From Duganella flavida (GTDB taxonomy: Bacteria; Pseudomonadota; Gammaproteobacteria; Burkholderiales; Burkholderiaceae_D), in contig NZ_WWCN01000002.1 in the NCBI RefSeq assembly GCF_009857445.1, positions 186,001 to 250,000 on the forward strand: a stretch of DNA of 64,000 nt, read 5' to 3'. The position numbers were made by a program, and so were the translations under genes. Position 1 is the stretch's first letter. Each line of letters opens with the position of its first letter. This document shows positions 7,976 through 16,165 of this stretch, piece by piece. Under the pieces are notes generated by a model. That model saw nothing but the letters and a program-made list of their open reading frames with translations. It was not told where the DNA came from and ran no database searches.

Positions 7976-8592
7976 GCTGGCTACATTTAACCGCGAATAC
8001 GGGACCGGCCGAGTGTTGCCTCGGCGTGACGCATGCGCTGAAGCGGCTGGAGGAAGAGGCCCATGCTGCTGGCGTAGGCCTCACGCTGATCGAGCAGGCG
8101 GACGGCCCCGTCGGCGGCACGCTACGTTCGGTGTTGCTGGAATTGGAGGGAGATGCCGCAAACACGCTGGCGCAGCGCTGGACCGGCAGTATTTTGTGGG
8201 TGTGTGACAGTCCCTATCGCAAGCAGCACAAGCGCAAGAACTGGTTCCTGCAAGGTGCGGCGTTGCATCCTCCTGCCCTGCCATCGAGTGATAGTGAAAT
8301 CCGCTACGAGGCAACGCGTGCATCTGGACCAGGCGGGCAGCACGTCAACAAGACTGATAGCGCAATCCGTGCCACCCATGTGGCAAGTGGACTGTCGGTC
8401 AAGGTGCAATCCCAGCGCAGCCAGCATGCCAACAAAAAGCTTGCTGCCCAACTGTTGGCGATCAAGCTGGCGGAACTGGCTGTGGCGGCAGGGGAGCGCA
8501 GCCGTACCGAGCGTCATCTGCAGCACAAGCAAGCCGAGCGCGGTAATGCCCAGCGCACCTTCGTCGGCCCGGGCTTCGTGGAGCGGATGTGA
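7972..8592 (+). CDS. prfH: Peptide chain release factor H-like protein
   Basis: 206 residues. It contains the release-factor catalytic GGQ at about 121-123 in ASGPGGQHVNKTDSAIRATH, with the basic tail (QHANKKLA...) of codon-independent release factors, and lacks the stop-codon-recognition domain of RF1/RF2. This matches PrfH (TIGR03072). In E. coli strains an RtcB2-PrfH pair has been described that frees ribosomes damaged in the decoding centre and religates the cut 16S rRNA. The ATG at 7972 overlaps the rtcB2 stop (7973-7975), so translation is coupled. PrfH appears intact even though the partner has an N-terminal lesion. Confidence 0.92.
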   Translation: MSWLHLTANTGPAECCLGVTHALKRLEEEAHAAGVGLTLIEQADGPVGGTLRSVLLELEGDAANTLAQRWTGSILWVCDSPYRKQHKRKNWFLQGAALHPPALPSSDSEIRYEATRASGPGGQHVNKTDSAIRATHVASGLSVKVQSQRSQHANKKLAAQLLAIKLAELAVAAGERSRTERHLQHKQAERGNAQRTFVGPGFVERM

Positions 8593-8934
8593 CTATTTGC
8601 GCGAGATGAGCATGCCGATGACGACGCCCAGTGCGGCGCCGATGCCGACCGCTTTCCACGGGTTGTCTTGCACGTAGATGTTGACGTTGTCGGCGGCGTT
8701 GCGGCCGTGGGCGAGGATGCTGTCTTCCAGCTTGTGCAGGTCGCTGCGCGCAGTGCGCAGGGTGTCGTCGAAACGGGAACGGGTTTCGGAGCTACCGCCG
8801 CCTGCGGTTTCGCCGGCGCTGTCCTGCAGCCATTGCTCGGCTTCGCCGATGGTGTGCTGCAGATCGTCCATCAGGCGGTCGCGCATGGTGCTGCTGGCGG
8901 CTTGGGATTCGGCGATGGTGTTGGTCGGTTCCAT
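8593..8934 (-). CDS. DUF883 (ElaB/YqjD/YgaM) family membrane-anchored protein
   Basis: 113 residues starting MEPTNTIAESQ at 8934, with AGAGG about 10 nt upstream. A hydrophilic, probably alpha-helical body (about residues 15-85) is followed by a single C-terminal membrane segment VGIGAALGVVIGMLISRK with the glycine-rich pattern of YqjD/ElaB. In E. coli these tail-anchored proteins associate with ribosomes in stationary phase; that role is known for relatives and only inferred here. The gene is convergent with prfH with no gap. Confidence 0.85.
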   Translation of the reverse strand: MEPTNTIAESQAASSTMRDRLMDDLQHTIGEAEQWLQDSAGETAGGGSSETRSRFDDTLRTARSDLHKLEDSILAHGRNAADNVNIYVQDNPWKAVGIGAALGVVIGMLISRK

Positions 8935-9020
8935 GATAATGGCCTCTGGTTCACGGGGGAGAAAACAGCCAGTGTAAGTATCGTTGATGTCGCCGTTTTG
9001 CGCCCGCTCAATCGTGCGGC

Positions 9021-9875
9021 TTAGCGCAGCGCGTAGTCCAGCGCCACGCCGGCAAAGACCACGCCGCCCAGCCAGTTGTTGTGGCGGAAGGCGTACAGGC
9101 ACGCCGCAGGGTCGCGGTTGCGGATCAGGGTGTAGTGGTAGATGGCCAGGCCCGCTGCCACCGCCAGTCCGCCCACGAACCAGAAGCGCAAGCCTTGCTG
9201 CCAGCCGCACACTAGCACAATCGCCAGGTGCAGCGTGTAGCACAGCATGATGATGGCGACGTCGTAACGGCCAAAGGTGATCGCGGAAGTCTTGATGCCG
9301 ATCTTCAGGTCATCCTCGCGGTCGCACATGGCGTATTCGGTATCGTAGGCCAGCGTCCAGAACACATTCCCGATCAGCAGCAGCCACGCCAGCGGCGGTA
9401 CCTGGTTGTGTATCGCGGCAAACGCCATCGGAATGCCGAAACCAAACGCAATGCCAAGGTAAGCCTGCGGGATCGCGAAGAAGCGTTTGAAGTAAGGATA
9501 GCTGCCGGCCAGGATGACTGCCGCCACCGACATCTGCTTGGTCAGCGCATTCAGCGGCAGGATCAGGCAGAAGGCGATGATGGTCAGGATGGCGGCAATC
9601 GCCAGCGCTTCCTTGCCGCTGATGCGGCCACTGGTGATCGGCCGTTGGGCGGTGCGCTTGACGAATTTATCGATGTCCTGGTCGGCGTAGTCGTTGATTG
9701 CGCAGCCGGCCGAGCGCATCAGGAAGGTGCCGAGCGTGAAGATCAGCAGCAGATGCCAGTCCGGCACGCCGTTGGATGCCATCCACATCGCTGACAGCGT
9801 AGGCCACAGCAGCAAGACGGTGCCGATGGGTTTGTCCAGGCGGATCAGGCGGAAGTAGAGCTGCAGCTTGTTCAT
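9021..9875 (-). CDS. ubiA: 4-hydroxybenzoate octaprenyltransferase
   Basis: 284 residues. An integral-membrane prenyltransferase that attaches the polyprenyl tail to 4-hydroxybenzoate in ubiquinone synthesis. The two aspartate-rich motifs are present: [19 protein letters not shown] (about residues 61-79) and the second around [13 protein letters not shown] (about 184-196). Multiple transmembrane helices cover the rest. The ATG at 9875 opens [19 protein letters not shown], the usual family start. Chorismate lyase (ubiC), often a neighbour elsewhere, is not adjacent here. Confidence 0.96.
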   Translation of the reverse strand: MNKLQLYFRLIRLDKPIGTVLLLWPTLSAMWMASNGVPDWHLLLIFTLGTFLMRSAGCAINDYADQDIDKFVKRTAQRPITSGRISGKEALAIAAILTIIAFCLILPLNALTKQMSVAAVILAGSYPYFKRFFAIPQAYLGIAFGFGIPMAFAAIHNQVPPLAWLLLIGNVFWTLAYDTEYAMCDREDDLKIGIKTSAITFGRYDVAIIMLCYTLHLAIVLVCGWQQGLRFWFVGGLAVAAGLAIYHYTLIRNRDPAACLYAFRHNNWLGGVVFAGVALDYALR

Positions 9876-9931
9876 GGGACGAGGTCAGGAAACAGGAAAG
9901 CGGTGATTATCGCAAATCCTGCCCAAGCTCG

Positions 9932-10867
9932 TCATTGTTCAGCGCAGAGGGTGGTAATGCCCGGCAGGTTGCACGATGCCACCACCTCGCACACCGCATC
10001 GATGGCGGCCTTGCGGGTGAAGCTTTTACGCCACACGATGACCACGCGGCGCGATGGCGCGGGATCGTCGAACGGACGGAATTGCAGCATGCCTTCCTTG
10101 GTCTCCATGTCCGGCACCGAGGCGCGTGGCAGCACGGTCAGGCCGATGCCGCTGGCCACCATGTGACGGATGGTTTCAAGCGACGAACCTTCAAACGTAC
10201 GCTGCATGCCATTGCCCGGCGCAGAGAAACGGGCCATCTCGGGACATACTTCCAGTACCTGATCGCGGAAGCAGTGTCCGTTACCAAGCAACAGCATATT
10301 TTCGGTTTTCAGATCGTCGGCCGGCACGCTCTTGCGCTTGGTCCACGGGTGCTGGGACGGCATGGCGACCACGAACGGCTCGTCATACAAGACTTGCATG
10401 GCCATACCGTGTTCCGGCAACGGCAGCGCCATGATGGCGGCGTCGAGCTCGCCCTGGCGCAGCATTTCCAGCAGCTTGACGGTGAAGTTCTCTTGCAGGA
10501 TTAAAGGCATCTGCGGCACTTTGTCGATCATGCCTTTGACCAGCGGCGGCAGCAGATACGGACCGATGGTGTAGATCACACCAAGGCGCAGCGGGCCGGC
10601 CAGTGGGTCCTTGTTCTGCTTGGCGAGTTCCTTGATGGCGGCGGTTTGTTCCAGCACGCGCTCGGCCTGGGCGACGATTTGCGCGCCGAGCGGGGTGACC
10701 GAGATTTCAGCGCCGCCCCGTTCAAACAGGACCACGCCCAATTCATCTTCGAGTTTCTTGATGGCGACCGAGAGCGTCGGCTGGGCAACGTAACAGGCCT
10801 CGGCCGCATGTCCGAAGTGCTTCGCCCTGGCAACGGCGACAATGTATTTCAGTTCGGTCAGAGTCAT
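9932..10867 (-). CDS. oxyR: OxyR, peroxide-sensing LysR-family regulator
   Basis: 311 residues from ATG 10867 (MTLTELKYIVAVARAKHFG). N-terminal winged helix-turn-helix (residues 1-60) and a LysR substrate domain. The redox cysteines are at positions 199 and 208 in GNGHCFRDQVLEVC, the same numbering as E. coli OxyR, so the peroxide-driven disulfide switch should work. The longer frame to 10990 is rejected because it runs into the divergent gene and lacks family similarity. It is transcribed away from the second pilU-like gene; the 110-bp gap between them is where autoregulatory binding would be expected. Confidence 0.96.
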   Translation of the reverse strand: MTLTELKYIVAVARAKHFGHAAEACYVAQPTLSVAIKKLEDELGVVLFERGGAEISVTPLGAQIVAQAERVLEQTAAIKELAKQNKDPLAGPLRLGVIYTIGPYLLPPLVKGMIDKVPQMPLILQENFTVKLLEMLRQGELDAAIMALPLPEHGMAMQVLYDEPFVVAMPSQHPWTKRKSVPADDLKTENMLLLGNGHCFRDQVLEVCPEMARFSAPGNGMQRTFEGSSLETIRHMVASGIGLTVLPRASVPDMETKEGMLQFRPFDDPAPSRRVVIVWRKSFTRKAAIDAVCEVVASCNLPGITTLCAEQ

Positions 10868-10977
10868 GAATGTATTTGAACACAGGCGATGCTGGGATGC
10901 AATATAGGAACGCCAAGTTGAGCTATTGTAGCGGAATGCTGTCGATATAATGCAGCGTAAATCTCGAAAGGCGATGT

Positions 10978-12159
10978 ATGTCCTCCACATTTGGTCCTGA
11001 AGAAGCGCAGGCTTACCTGCACAAACTGCTCAAGGTGATGCATCACACGGGCGGGTCGGATTTGTTCATCTCTGCAGATTTCCCACCGAGTATGAAATCG
11101 CAAGGCGCGATGAAGCCGCTCAGCCAGCAGAAGCTGACTGGCAGCGTGACGCGCGCCTTGGCGCTGTCGATCATGAACGAGAAACAGCAGGCGGAGTTTG
11201 AATCCGAGCTGGAATGTAATTTCGCGATCTCCTTGCCGGAGGTGTGCCGCTTCCGCGTCAACGTGTTTGTGCAGCAGCAGAACGTGGCGATGGTGATCCG
11301 TACCATTGCGTCCGAGATTCCGTCGCTGGAAAAGCTGGCGCTGCCGGAGGTGCTGAAGGACATCATCATGACCAAGCGCGGGCTGGTGCTGGTGGTGGGT
11401 GGGACCGGTTCCGGCAAGTCGACCACGCTGGCGGCGATGATCGACTATCGCAATGCCAATTCGGCTGGCCACATCATCACGGTGGAAGATCCGGTTGAGT
11501 ATGTGCACAAGAACAAAGGTTGCCTGATCACGCACCGCGAGGTGGGCGTCGATACGCGCTCGTGGCACAACGCGCTGAAGAACACGCTGCGCCAGGCGCC
11601 GGACGTGATCCTGATCGGCGAGATCCGCGATACGGAAACCATGGAGCATGCGATTGCATTTGCCGAGACCGGCCACCTGTGCCTGGGTACGCTGCACGCG
11701 AATAACGCCAACCAGACCATGGACCGCATCATCAACTTCTTCCCGGAGGAGCGGCGCAACCAGCTGTTGATGGACTTGTCGTCCAACCTGCGGGCGATTG
11801 TGTCGCAGCGGTTGGTGCGTACCGAAGATGGCAAAGGGCGCAAGGCGGCGATTGAAATCCTGCTCAACACACCGACGATTGCCGAGATGATCTTCAAGGG
11901 GAACTTCCAGGCGATCAAGGAAATCATGCACAAGTCGCGCGAGCTGGGCATGTGCACTTTCGACCAGGCGCTGTTCGAACTTTATAATAAGGGCTACATC
12001 GCGTATGAAGAAGCGCTGCGCAACGCCGATTCAGCCAACGGCCTGCGTTTGCAGATCAAGCTGCATGGCGGGCGTCCCGAACCGGGCGAAGGTGGCAGCG
12101 CGTTCGGCTCGCTGAGCATCGAAGAAGAAAAAACTGAAGACGAAGAACCTAAGACCTAA
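10978..12159 (+). CDS. pilU: Second PilT/PilU-family ATPase (PilU-like paralogue)
   Basis: 393 residues. GGSDLFISADFPPSMK near 25-40 matches the PilU rather than PilT N-domain. Walker A is GGTGSGKS at about 141-148, Asp box TVEDPVEY at 168-175, Walker B DVILIGEIRD at 209-218 and His box GHLCLGTLH at 232-240. The C-terminus is long and acidic (EGGSAFGSLSIEEEKTEDEEPKT), absent from PilT. It is a paralogue of the partial gene at 1-326; the two differ clearly in sequence. It stands alone beside oxyR and ahead of rfaE2 rather than with pilT. Retraction or accessory function is inferred from the family. Confidence 0.88.
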   Translation: MSSTFGPEEAQAYLHKLLKVMHHTGGSDLFISADFPPSMKSQGAMKPLSQQKLTGSVTRALALSIMNEKQQAEFESELECNFAISLPEVCRFRVNVFVQQQNVAMVIRTIASEIPSLEKLALPEVLKDIIMTKRGLVLVVGGTGSGKSTTLAAMIDYRNANSAGHIITVEDPVEYVHKNKGCLITHREVGVDTRSWHNALKNTLRQAPDVILIGEIRDTETMEHAIAFAETGHLCLGTLHANNANQTMDRIINFFPEERRNQLLMDLSSNLRAIVSQRLVRTEDGKGRKAAIEILLNTPTIAEMIFKGNFQAIKEIMHKSRELGMCTFDQALFELYNKGYIAYEEALRNADSANGLRLQIKLHGGRPEPGEGGSAFGSLSIEEEKTEDEEPKT

Positions 12160-12177
12160 GAGTTAAAACTTAAGACT

Positions 12178-12657
12178 ATGCCTCAATTTGAAGACAAGAT
12201 TTGTACCCGCGCCGAACTGGCCGCCCGTGTCGCTGCACTGCCGAAACCGGTGGTGCTGACCAACGGCGTGTTCGACATCCTGCATCGTGGTCACGTGACC
12301 TATCTGGCGCAGGCGCGCGCGCTGGGCGCGTCGCTGGTGGTGGCGGCAAATACCGATGCGTCGGTCAAGCGCTTGGGCAAGGGCGATGATCGTCCGCTGA
12401 ACAACTGCGGTGATCGCATGGCAGTGCTGGCTTCCTTGGAATCGGTCAGCCTGGTGGTGGACTTTGACGAGGACACGGCGCTGGAAGTGGTGCAGGAAGC
12501 GCGTCCGGAAATCTACGCCAAGGGCGGCGATTACCAGATGGATGCGATCCCGGAAGGCAAGGCGGTAATCGCCTACGGCGGCGAAGCGGTGGCGATCGAC
12601 TTCGAGCATGACCGCTCGACCACCAAGTTGTTAGCCAGAGTGCGCTCGTTCAAATGA
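12178..12657 (+). CDS. rfaE2: D-glycero-beta-D-manno-heptose 1-phosphate adenylyltransferase
   Basis: 159 residues. Nucleotidyltransferase of the cytidylyltransferase fold: TNGVFDILHRGHVTYL holds the HxGH motif (residues 36-39), and KGGDYQMDAIPE and the DRSTTKLL signature region are at the C-terminus. It transfers AMP to heptose 1-phosphate to make ADP-heptose for lipopolysaccharide core. Only the adenylyltransferase half is present; the kinase half (RfaE1/HldE N-terminal domain) must be a separate gene elsewhere, as is usual in betaproteobacteria. Its stop overlaps the start of the next small membrane protein (ATGA). Confidence 0.95.
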   Translation: MPQFEDKICTRAELAARVAALPKPVVLTNGVFDILHRGHVTYLAQARALGASLVVAANTDASVKRLGKGDDRPLNNCGDRMAVLASLESVSLVVDFDEDTALEVVQEARPEIYAKGGDYQMDAIPEGKAVIAYGGEAVAIDFEHDRSTTKLLARVRSFK

Positions 12658-12941
12658 GGATCATCCTGATCCTGGTGGCGGTGCTGGCGTTCCTGCTGGC
12701 GCTGTGGGGGCCGCCGCTGATGGTGGCGCGCAAATTCTGGTTGCGCGAGAATCCGTGGGCGTTTCGCAATCTGCGTTTCGTGCTGCCGGCGCAGCTGGTG
12801 ACAGCGGTGGTGCTGGCGTTTGCTGCCGAATTCTCCGGCTTGCGTAATCCCGCCGCCATCATGGCCGGCACCACGCTGCTGGTCGGCGTGCTCGGCGCGG
12901 GTTTGCTGGCGCTGCTGGCCATGTGGGGCGCACGGCGATGA
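12654..12941 (+). CDS. Small hypothetical membrane protein
   Basis: 95 residues with three hydrophobic segments (residues about 2-25, 43-60 and 66-90). The ATG at 12654 overlaps the rfaE2 stop, and its own TGA overlaps the start of the AraC gene, so all three genes are translationally coupled. I do not recognise a family; no charged catalytic motif is seen. Confidence 0.65.
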   Translation: MRIILILVAVLAFLLALWGPPLMVARKFWLRENPWAFRNLRFVLPAQLVTAVVLAFAAEFSGLRNPAAIMAGTTLLVGVLGAGLLALLAMWGARR

Positions 12942-13675
12942 ACCCGACCGAAATCGATTTGCGCAGCTACGACGATCCGTTCTCGGATGCGCACGATTTC
13001 GCTCAGATGGTTTTGCCGTTGCGTGGCAAGCTGACCTTGGACATCAATGGTCAGGGCGAGCTGCTGCATCCGCTGCGCGCCGCCTTCATCGCGCCGGGAC
13101 TGGTGCACACGCAGTTTTCGCATGAGCCGAATGCTTCGTTGATTCTCGATTTTGATTTGTCCGCCGTGCAGCCGGAGACGGCGGGCTTGCTGGCTGCACG
13201 CCCGTTTGCGCCGGTCAGCGCTGCGGCCTCCAAGCTGATTGATTTCATGGGCATGCTGCAAGCGCAGGGCGCGGCCAGTGTGGGCGTGCTGGCTAACTGG
13301 ACGCCGTTGCTGCTGGAGTCGTTGACGCAGCAGCCGATACGTCTGGCCTCGCGCCTGCAAGCTGCGTTGACGCAGTTTGAAGCATCGCCCGGCAAGCCGT
13401 GGAATGCCGAGAGCATGGCGCAAGTGGCTTGCCTGAGCGTGAGCCGCCTGCATCGCGTGTTCCGCTATGAGCTTGATACTACGCCGCTGGCCTGGCTGAA
13501 CGCCATGCGCTTGCGTTTCGTTTGCCGCCAGTTGGTGGAATCCTCGCTGCCGATTGCGCAGTTGGCCACGCTGGCCGGTTACGCCGACCAGAGCGCGCTG
13601 ACGCACGCCATGCGCCGTGCGATGGATATCACGCCGCTCGCCTACCGCAAGCAGAATCAGACAAAAATCCGCTAG
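12938..13675 (+). CDS. AraC-family transcriptional regulator
   Basis: 245 residues from ATG 12938, coupled to the preceding membrane protein by ATGA overlap. The N-terminal part (SDAHDFAQMVLPLRGKLTLDINGQGE) is a cupin-like sensor domain; the C-terminal part (about 150-240) has two helix-turn-helix units with VACLSVSRLHRVFRYELDTTPLAWLNAMRL and LATLAGYADQSALTHAMRRAMDITPLAYRK, the AraC signature. The likely target is the EamA transporter 58 bp downstream, on the same strand; this is inference. Confidence 0.88.
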   Translation: MNPTEIDLRSYDDPFSDAHDFAQMVLPLRGKLTLDINGQGELLHPLRAAFIAPGLVHTQFSHEPNASLILDFDLSAVQPETAGLLAARPFAPVSAAASKLIDFMGMLQAQGAASVGVLANWTPLLLESLTQQPIRLASRLQAALTQFEASPGKPWNAESMAQVACLSVSRLHRVFRYELDTTPLAWLNAMRLRFVCRQLVESSLPIAQLATLAGYADQSALTHAMRRAMDITPLAYRKQNQTKIR

Positions 13676-13733
13676 TCCTGCACAATCTTTCGCTGCCGCT
13701 TACCGCCACACTATCCCTTGAAAGGGGATTGTT

Positions 13734-14708
13734 ATGTGGTATGGCGTTTTATGCGGCCTTGCGGCCGGTGCCTTCTGGGGCATGATTTTTGTGATGCCGC
13801 GCTGGCTGGCGGAGTTCTCGCCGGTGGAGCTGGCGCTGGGGCGCTATCTGGCATATGGCTTGATTACCTTGGTGCTGTTGATGCCGCGCTTGAGCGGCCT
13901 GCTACGCCGCCTGACGCGTGAGGATGCCTGGGTGCTGCTGCGCCATGCGTTGGCAGGGAATATCGTCTACTACCTGCTGTTGTCGACTGGCGTGCAGCTG
14001 GCGGGCGTGGCGGCGGCTTCGCTGATTATCGGATTGCTGCCGTTGAGCGTGACCTTGCTGGGGCGACGCGACCATGGCGCGCTGCCATTGCGTCAGTTGG
14101 CGTGGCCGCTGGCGCTGGTGGTGGCTGGCATCGTTTGCATCAACGTTGATGTGTTCACGCACGCCGCAGTGGGCGGCCAGACGTGGCCGATTGTCGCGCT
14201 GGGCATGCTGTGCGCATTTGGCGCGCTGCTGTGTTGGACGTGGTACGCAGTGGACAACGCTCGCTTCCTCAAGCGGAATCCGCATTTCAGTGGCGCGGAG
14301 TGGTCGGGCTTGTATGGGCTGAGTACCGGCGTGGTGGCGTTGTTGCTGGCGGTCGTGGCTTACTGCGGCGGCTGGGCCGGCGGTCCGGGCGAAAGCGGCG
14401 CGGTGCGCGACTGGCTGCGTTTCTGGAGCGTGGTGTCGATTGTCGCGCTGGGCGCGTCGGTGATCGGCAACCAGCTGTGGAATCTCGCGAGCCGGCGCGT
14501 GCCGGTGACGCTATCCGGCCAGCTGCTGCTGTTTGAAACCTTATTCGGCCTGTTGTACGGCTTCCTGTACCAGCATCAGGCACCACGTCCGCTGGAGCTG
14601 TGCGCGATCATCTTGCTGATTGCCGGCGTGGCAGCCTCGGTGTGGCTGCACGCGCGCCCCCAATTCGGGGTCAGCTCTGTCATTCGGACACGCGAGCAGG
14701 ATCTTTGA
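13734..14708 (+). CDS. EamA/DMT-superfamily transporter with a repeat-derived C-terminus
   Basis: 324 residues with about ten hydrophobic helices arranged as two EamA repeats (first from MWYGVLCGLAAGAFWGMIFV, second from the region GQTWPIVALGMLCAFGALL). DMT proteins export metabolites or amino acids; the substrate is unknown. AAAGGGG just ahead of ATG 13734 is a good ribosome site. The last 15 residues (QFGVSSVIRTREQDL) are encoded by a GGGGTCAG repeat copy at 14663-14692, so the original C-terminus probably ended near LHARP. It converges on trmL, 16 bp away. Confidence 0.85.
   Translation: MWYGVLCGLAAGAFWGMIFVMPRWLAEFSPVELALGRYLAYGLITLVLLMPRLSGLLRRLTREDAWVLLRHALAGNIVYYLLLSTGVQLAGVAAASLIIGLLPLSVTLLGRRDHGALPLRQLAWPLALVVAGIVCINVDVFTHAAVGGQTWPIVALGMLCAFGALLCWTWYAVDNARFLKRNPHFSGAEWSGLYGLSTGVVALLLAVVAYCGGWAGGPGESGAVRDWLRFWSVVSIVALGASVIGNQLWNLASRRVPVTLSGQLLLFETLFGLLYGFLYQHQAPRPLELCAIILLIAGVAASVWLHARPQFGVSSVIRTREQDL
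14663..14692 (+). repeat. GGGGTCAG-family repeat, single arm, inside the 3' end of the EamA gene
   Basis: 30 bp beginning ATTCGGGGTCAG and ending GGACACG, identical in all 30 positions to the inverted copy at 15811-15840 inside comF, about 1.1 kb away, and sharing its first 17 or so bases with the palindrome at 343. No matching second arm is present. It is translated as part of the transporter C-terminus. Confidence 0.85.
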
Positions 14709-14724
14709 GCAAACTCAATACGCT

Positions 14725-15195
14725 TCAGGCGCCGCCGGCGTAGCCGTTCTGGCGCCAGGCTTCGAACACCACCACTGCCACGGTGTTCGACAAATTCATG
14801 CTGCGGTTATCGGGGCGCATCGGCAGACGGATACGCTGCTCGGGCGGGAAGCTTTCGCGCAGCGCCACCGGCAGACCGGCGGTCTCGGAGCCGAACACGA
14901 ACACGTCGCCCGGCTGGAAGCTGCACTGCCCGAACGGCGACGAACCGTGGGTGGTCATGGCGTACATGCGGCTGGTGTCCGGCTGGATCTCGGCCAGGAA
15001 GGCATCCCAGTCCTTGTGCACTTTCATGCGCGCGTACTCGTGGTAGTCGAGGCCGGCGCGCTTGAGCTTGGAGTCTTCCAGCGGGAAGCCTAGCGGCTCG
15101 ATCAGATGCAGCTGCGCGCCAGTGTTGGCGCACAGGCGGATGACGTTGCCGGTGTTCGGCGGGATTTCTGGGTGGACCAGGACTACGTGGAACAT
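14725..15195 (-). CDS. trmL: tRNA (cytidine(34)-2'-O)-methyltransferase
   Basis: 156 residues, the short SPOUT-class length. TrmL methylates the wobble ribose of tRNA-Leu isoacceptors using S-adenosylmethionine bound in a trefoil knot. Motifs: HPEIPPNTGNVIRLCANTGA (residues 8-27), FVFGSETAGLP (about 100-110) and the knot end IRLPMRPDNRSMNLSNTVAVVV. It lies 19 bp downstream of comF on the same strand. Confidence 0.95.
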   Translation of the reverse strand: MFHVVLVHPEIPPNTGNVIRLCANTGAQLHLIEPLGFPLEDSKLKRAGLDYHEYARMKVHKDWDAFLAEIQPDTSRMYAMTTHGSSPFGQCSFQPGDVFVFGSETAGLPVALRESFPPEQRIRLPMRPDNRSMNLSNTVAVVVFEAWRQNGYAGGA

Positions 15196-15214
15196 ATGCT
15201 CTTCCTTTGTTAAA

Positions 15215-16069
15215 TCAATGCGGCGGCGTGCGGGCGAACACCAGGTTGCTCACCTGCGCCGCGCCGTGGCGTTTCAATGTCGCCGCCAGTTCGTTCAGGG
15301 TGCGGCCGCTGGTCATCACGTCGTCGACGACGCCGATGTGGCGGCCTGCCACCAGTGCTGCGTCCGGCACGGCGAAAGCGCCGGCGATATTCTGCTGGCG
15401 CCGCTCGGGCGTGACGCTGCTCTGGGCGGCGGTTTCATGTACGCGGACCACCAGCCGCGCATGCAAGGCTACCCCCATGCTGCGTGCTAGCGGCCTGGCG
15501 ATTTCCAGCGCCTGGTTGTAGCCCCGCTCGGCCAAACGGCGCGGTCCTAGCGGCACCGGGCAGAGCAGGGCGGGCAGCGTGTAGTCCGGATGGGACAACA
15601 CGGCGTCGCGCAGCAAGCGGGCGCACAGCGGGGCCAGCGCCAGGCGATGGCCGAATTTTAGCTGCAAAACCAGCTGGTCGACCGGTAAAGCATAGTCGGC
15701 AGCGACCAGCGTGCGGTCGAAAGCGGGCGGCTCGGCGAGGCAGCTGCCGCACAACTGAGCGTCGAGCCCGTGTAGAAATGGCGGACCTGACCCCGGAGTT
15801 CGGTCGAGCTCGTGTCCGAATGACAGAGCTGACCCCGAATGTTCAGGCCGCTCTGGTAGCGGGTTGGCGCAGCGTGGGCAGCGGGCGATGGCGGCGGTCG
15901 GACCGAAGAACTGGGCTGTGCAGCCGGGGCACAGCGCGTCGTCGCTGTCTCCGCCGCATAGGGCGCAGTTGTTCGGCAGTAGCCGTCCCAGCAGCGCGCC
16001 GGCGTGCCGCTGTAGCCACTGCCGCAGCCCGGCCGGAGCCGTTGTCGTCCGGTTTATCTTATCATTCAT
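15215..16069 (-). CDS. comF: ComF-family amidophosphoribosyltransferase-like protein with in-frame repeat insertion
   Basis: 284 residues, longer than the usual 230-250. The N-terminal zinc-ribbon cysteines are NCALCGG, LCPGC, RCPRC and LCGSC; the C-terminal PRTase domain carries the PRPP loop IGVVDDVMTSGRTLNE. ComF is needed for DNA uptake during natural transformation in model species. Residues about 77-101 (HSGSALSFGHELDRTPG...FLHG) are encoded by two GGGGTCAG repeat units inserted between the RCPRC and LCGSC cysteine pairs without breaking the frame. The catalytic loop is intact, so the protein may still fold, with an enlarged linker in the metal site. Confidence 0.9.
   Translation of the reverse strand: MNDKINRTTTAPAGLRQWLQRHAGALLGRLLPNNCALCGGDSDDALCPGCTAQFFGPTAAIARCPRCANPLPERPEHSGSALSFGHELDRTPGSGPPFLHGLDAQLCGSCLAEPPAFDRTLVAADYALPVDQLVLQLKFGHRLALAPLCARLLRDAVLSHPDYTLPALLCPVPLGPRRLAERGYNQALEIARPLARSMGVALHARLVVRVHETAAQSSVTPERRQQNIAGAFAVPDAALVAGRHIGVVDDVMTSGRTLNELAATLKRHGAAQVSNLVFARTPPH
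15766..15840 (-). repeat. Tandem GGGGTCAG-family repeat units inserted in comF
   Basis: On the minus strand two units in the same orientation follow each other. The first, 15840-15811, starts ATTCGGGGTCAG and is identical to the 30 bp at 14663-14692. The second starts CCGGGGTCAGGTCCGCC near 15796 and continues to TTTCTACAC near 15772; it matches the arm of the palindrome at 29747 with one mismatch across the shared stretch. The insert is about 75 bp, a multiple of three, and is fully open in the comF frame. Confidence 0.85.
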
Positions 16070-16165
16070 GCCATGCCTCCGCGCTGAAAACCGGCCCGGC
16101 CGTCGTCGCGATGGCGTGCAACCATGTACACTGCCGACATTATCGCATTACAACGACTCATCGCC

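Noticed and set aside
8935..9243. An N-terminal extension of the DUF883 protein overlapping ubiA.
   Set aside because: It is antiparallel in composition to the family and overlaps the end of ubiA; ATG 8934 has a good ribosome site.
10868..10990. A 41-residue N-terminal extension of OxyR.
   Set aside because: It overlaps the divergent pilU-like gene start and is not seen in OxyR; Cys199 and Cys208 numbering fits the start at 10867.
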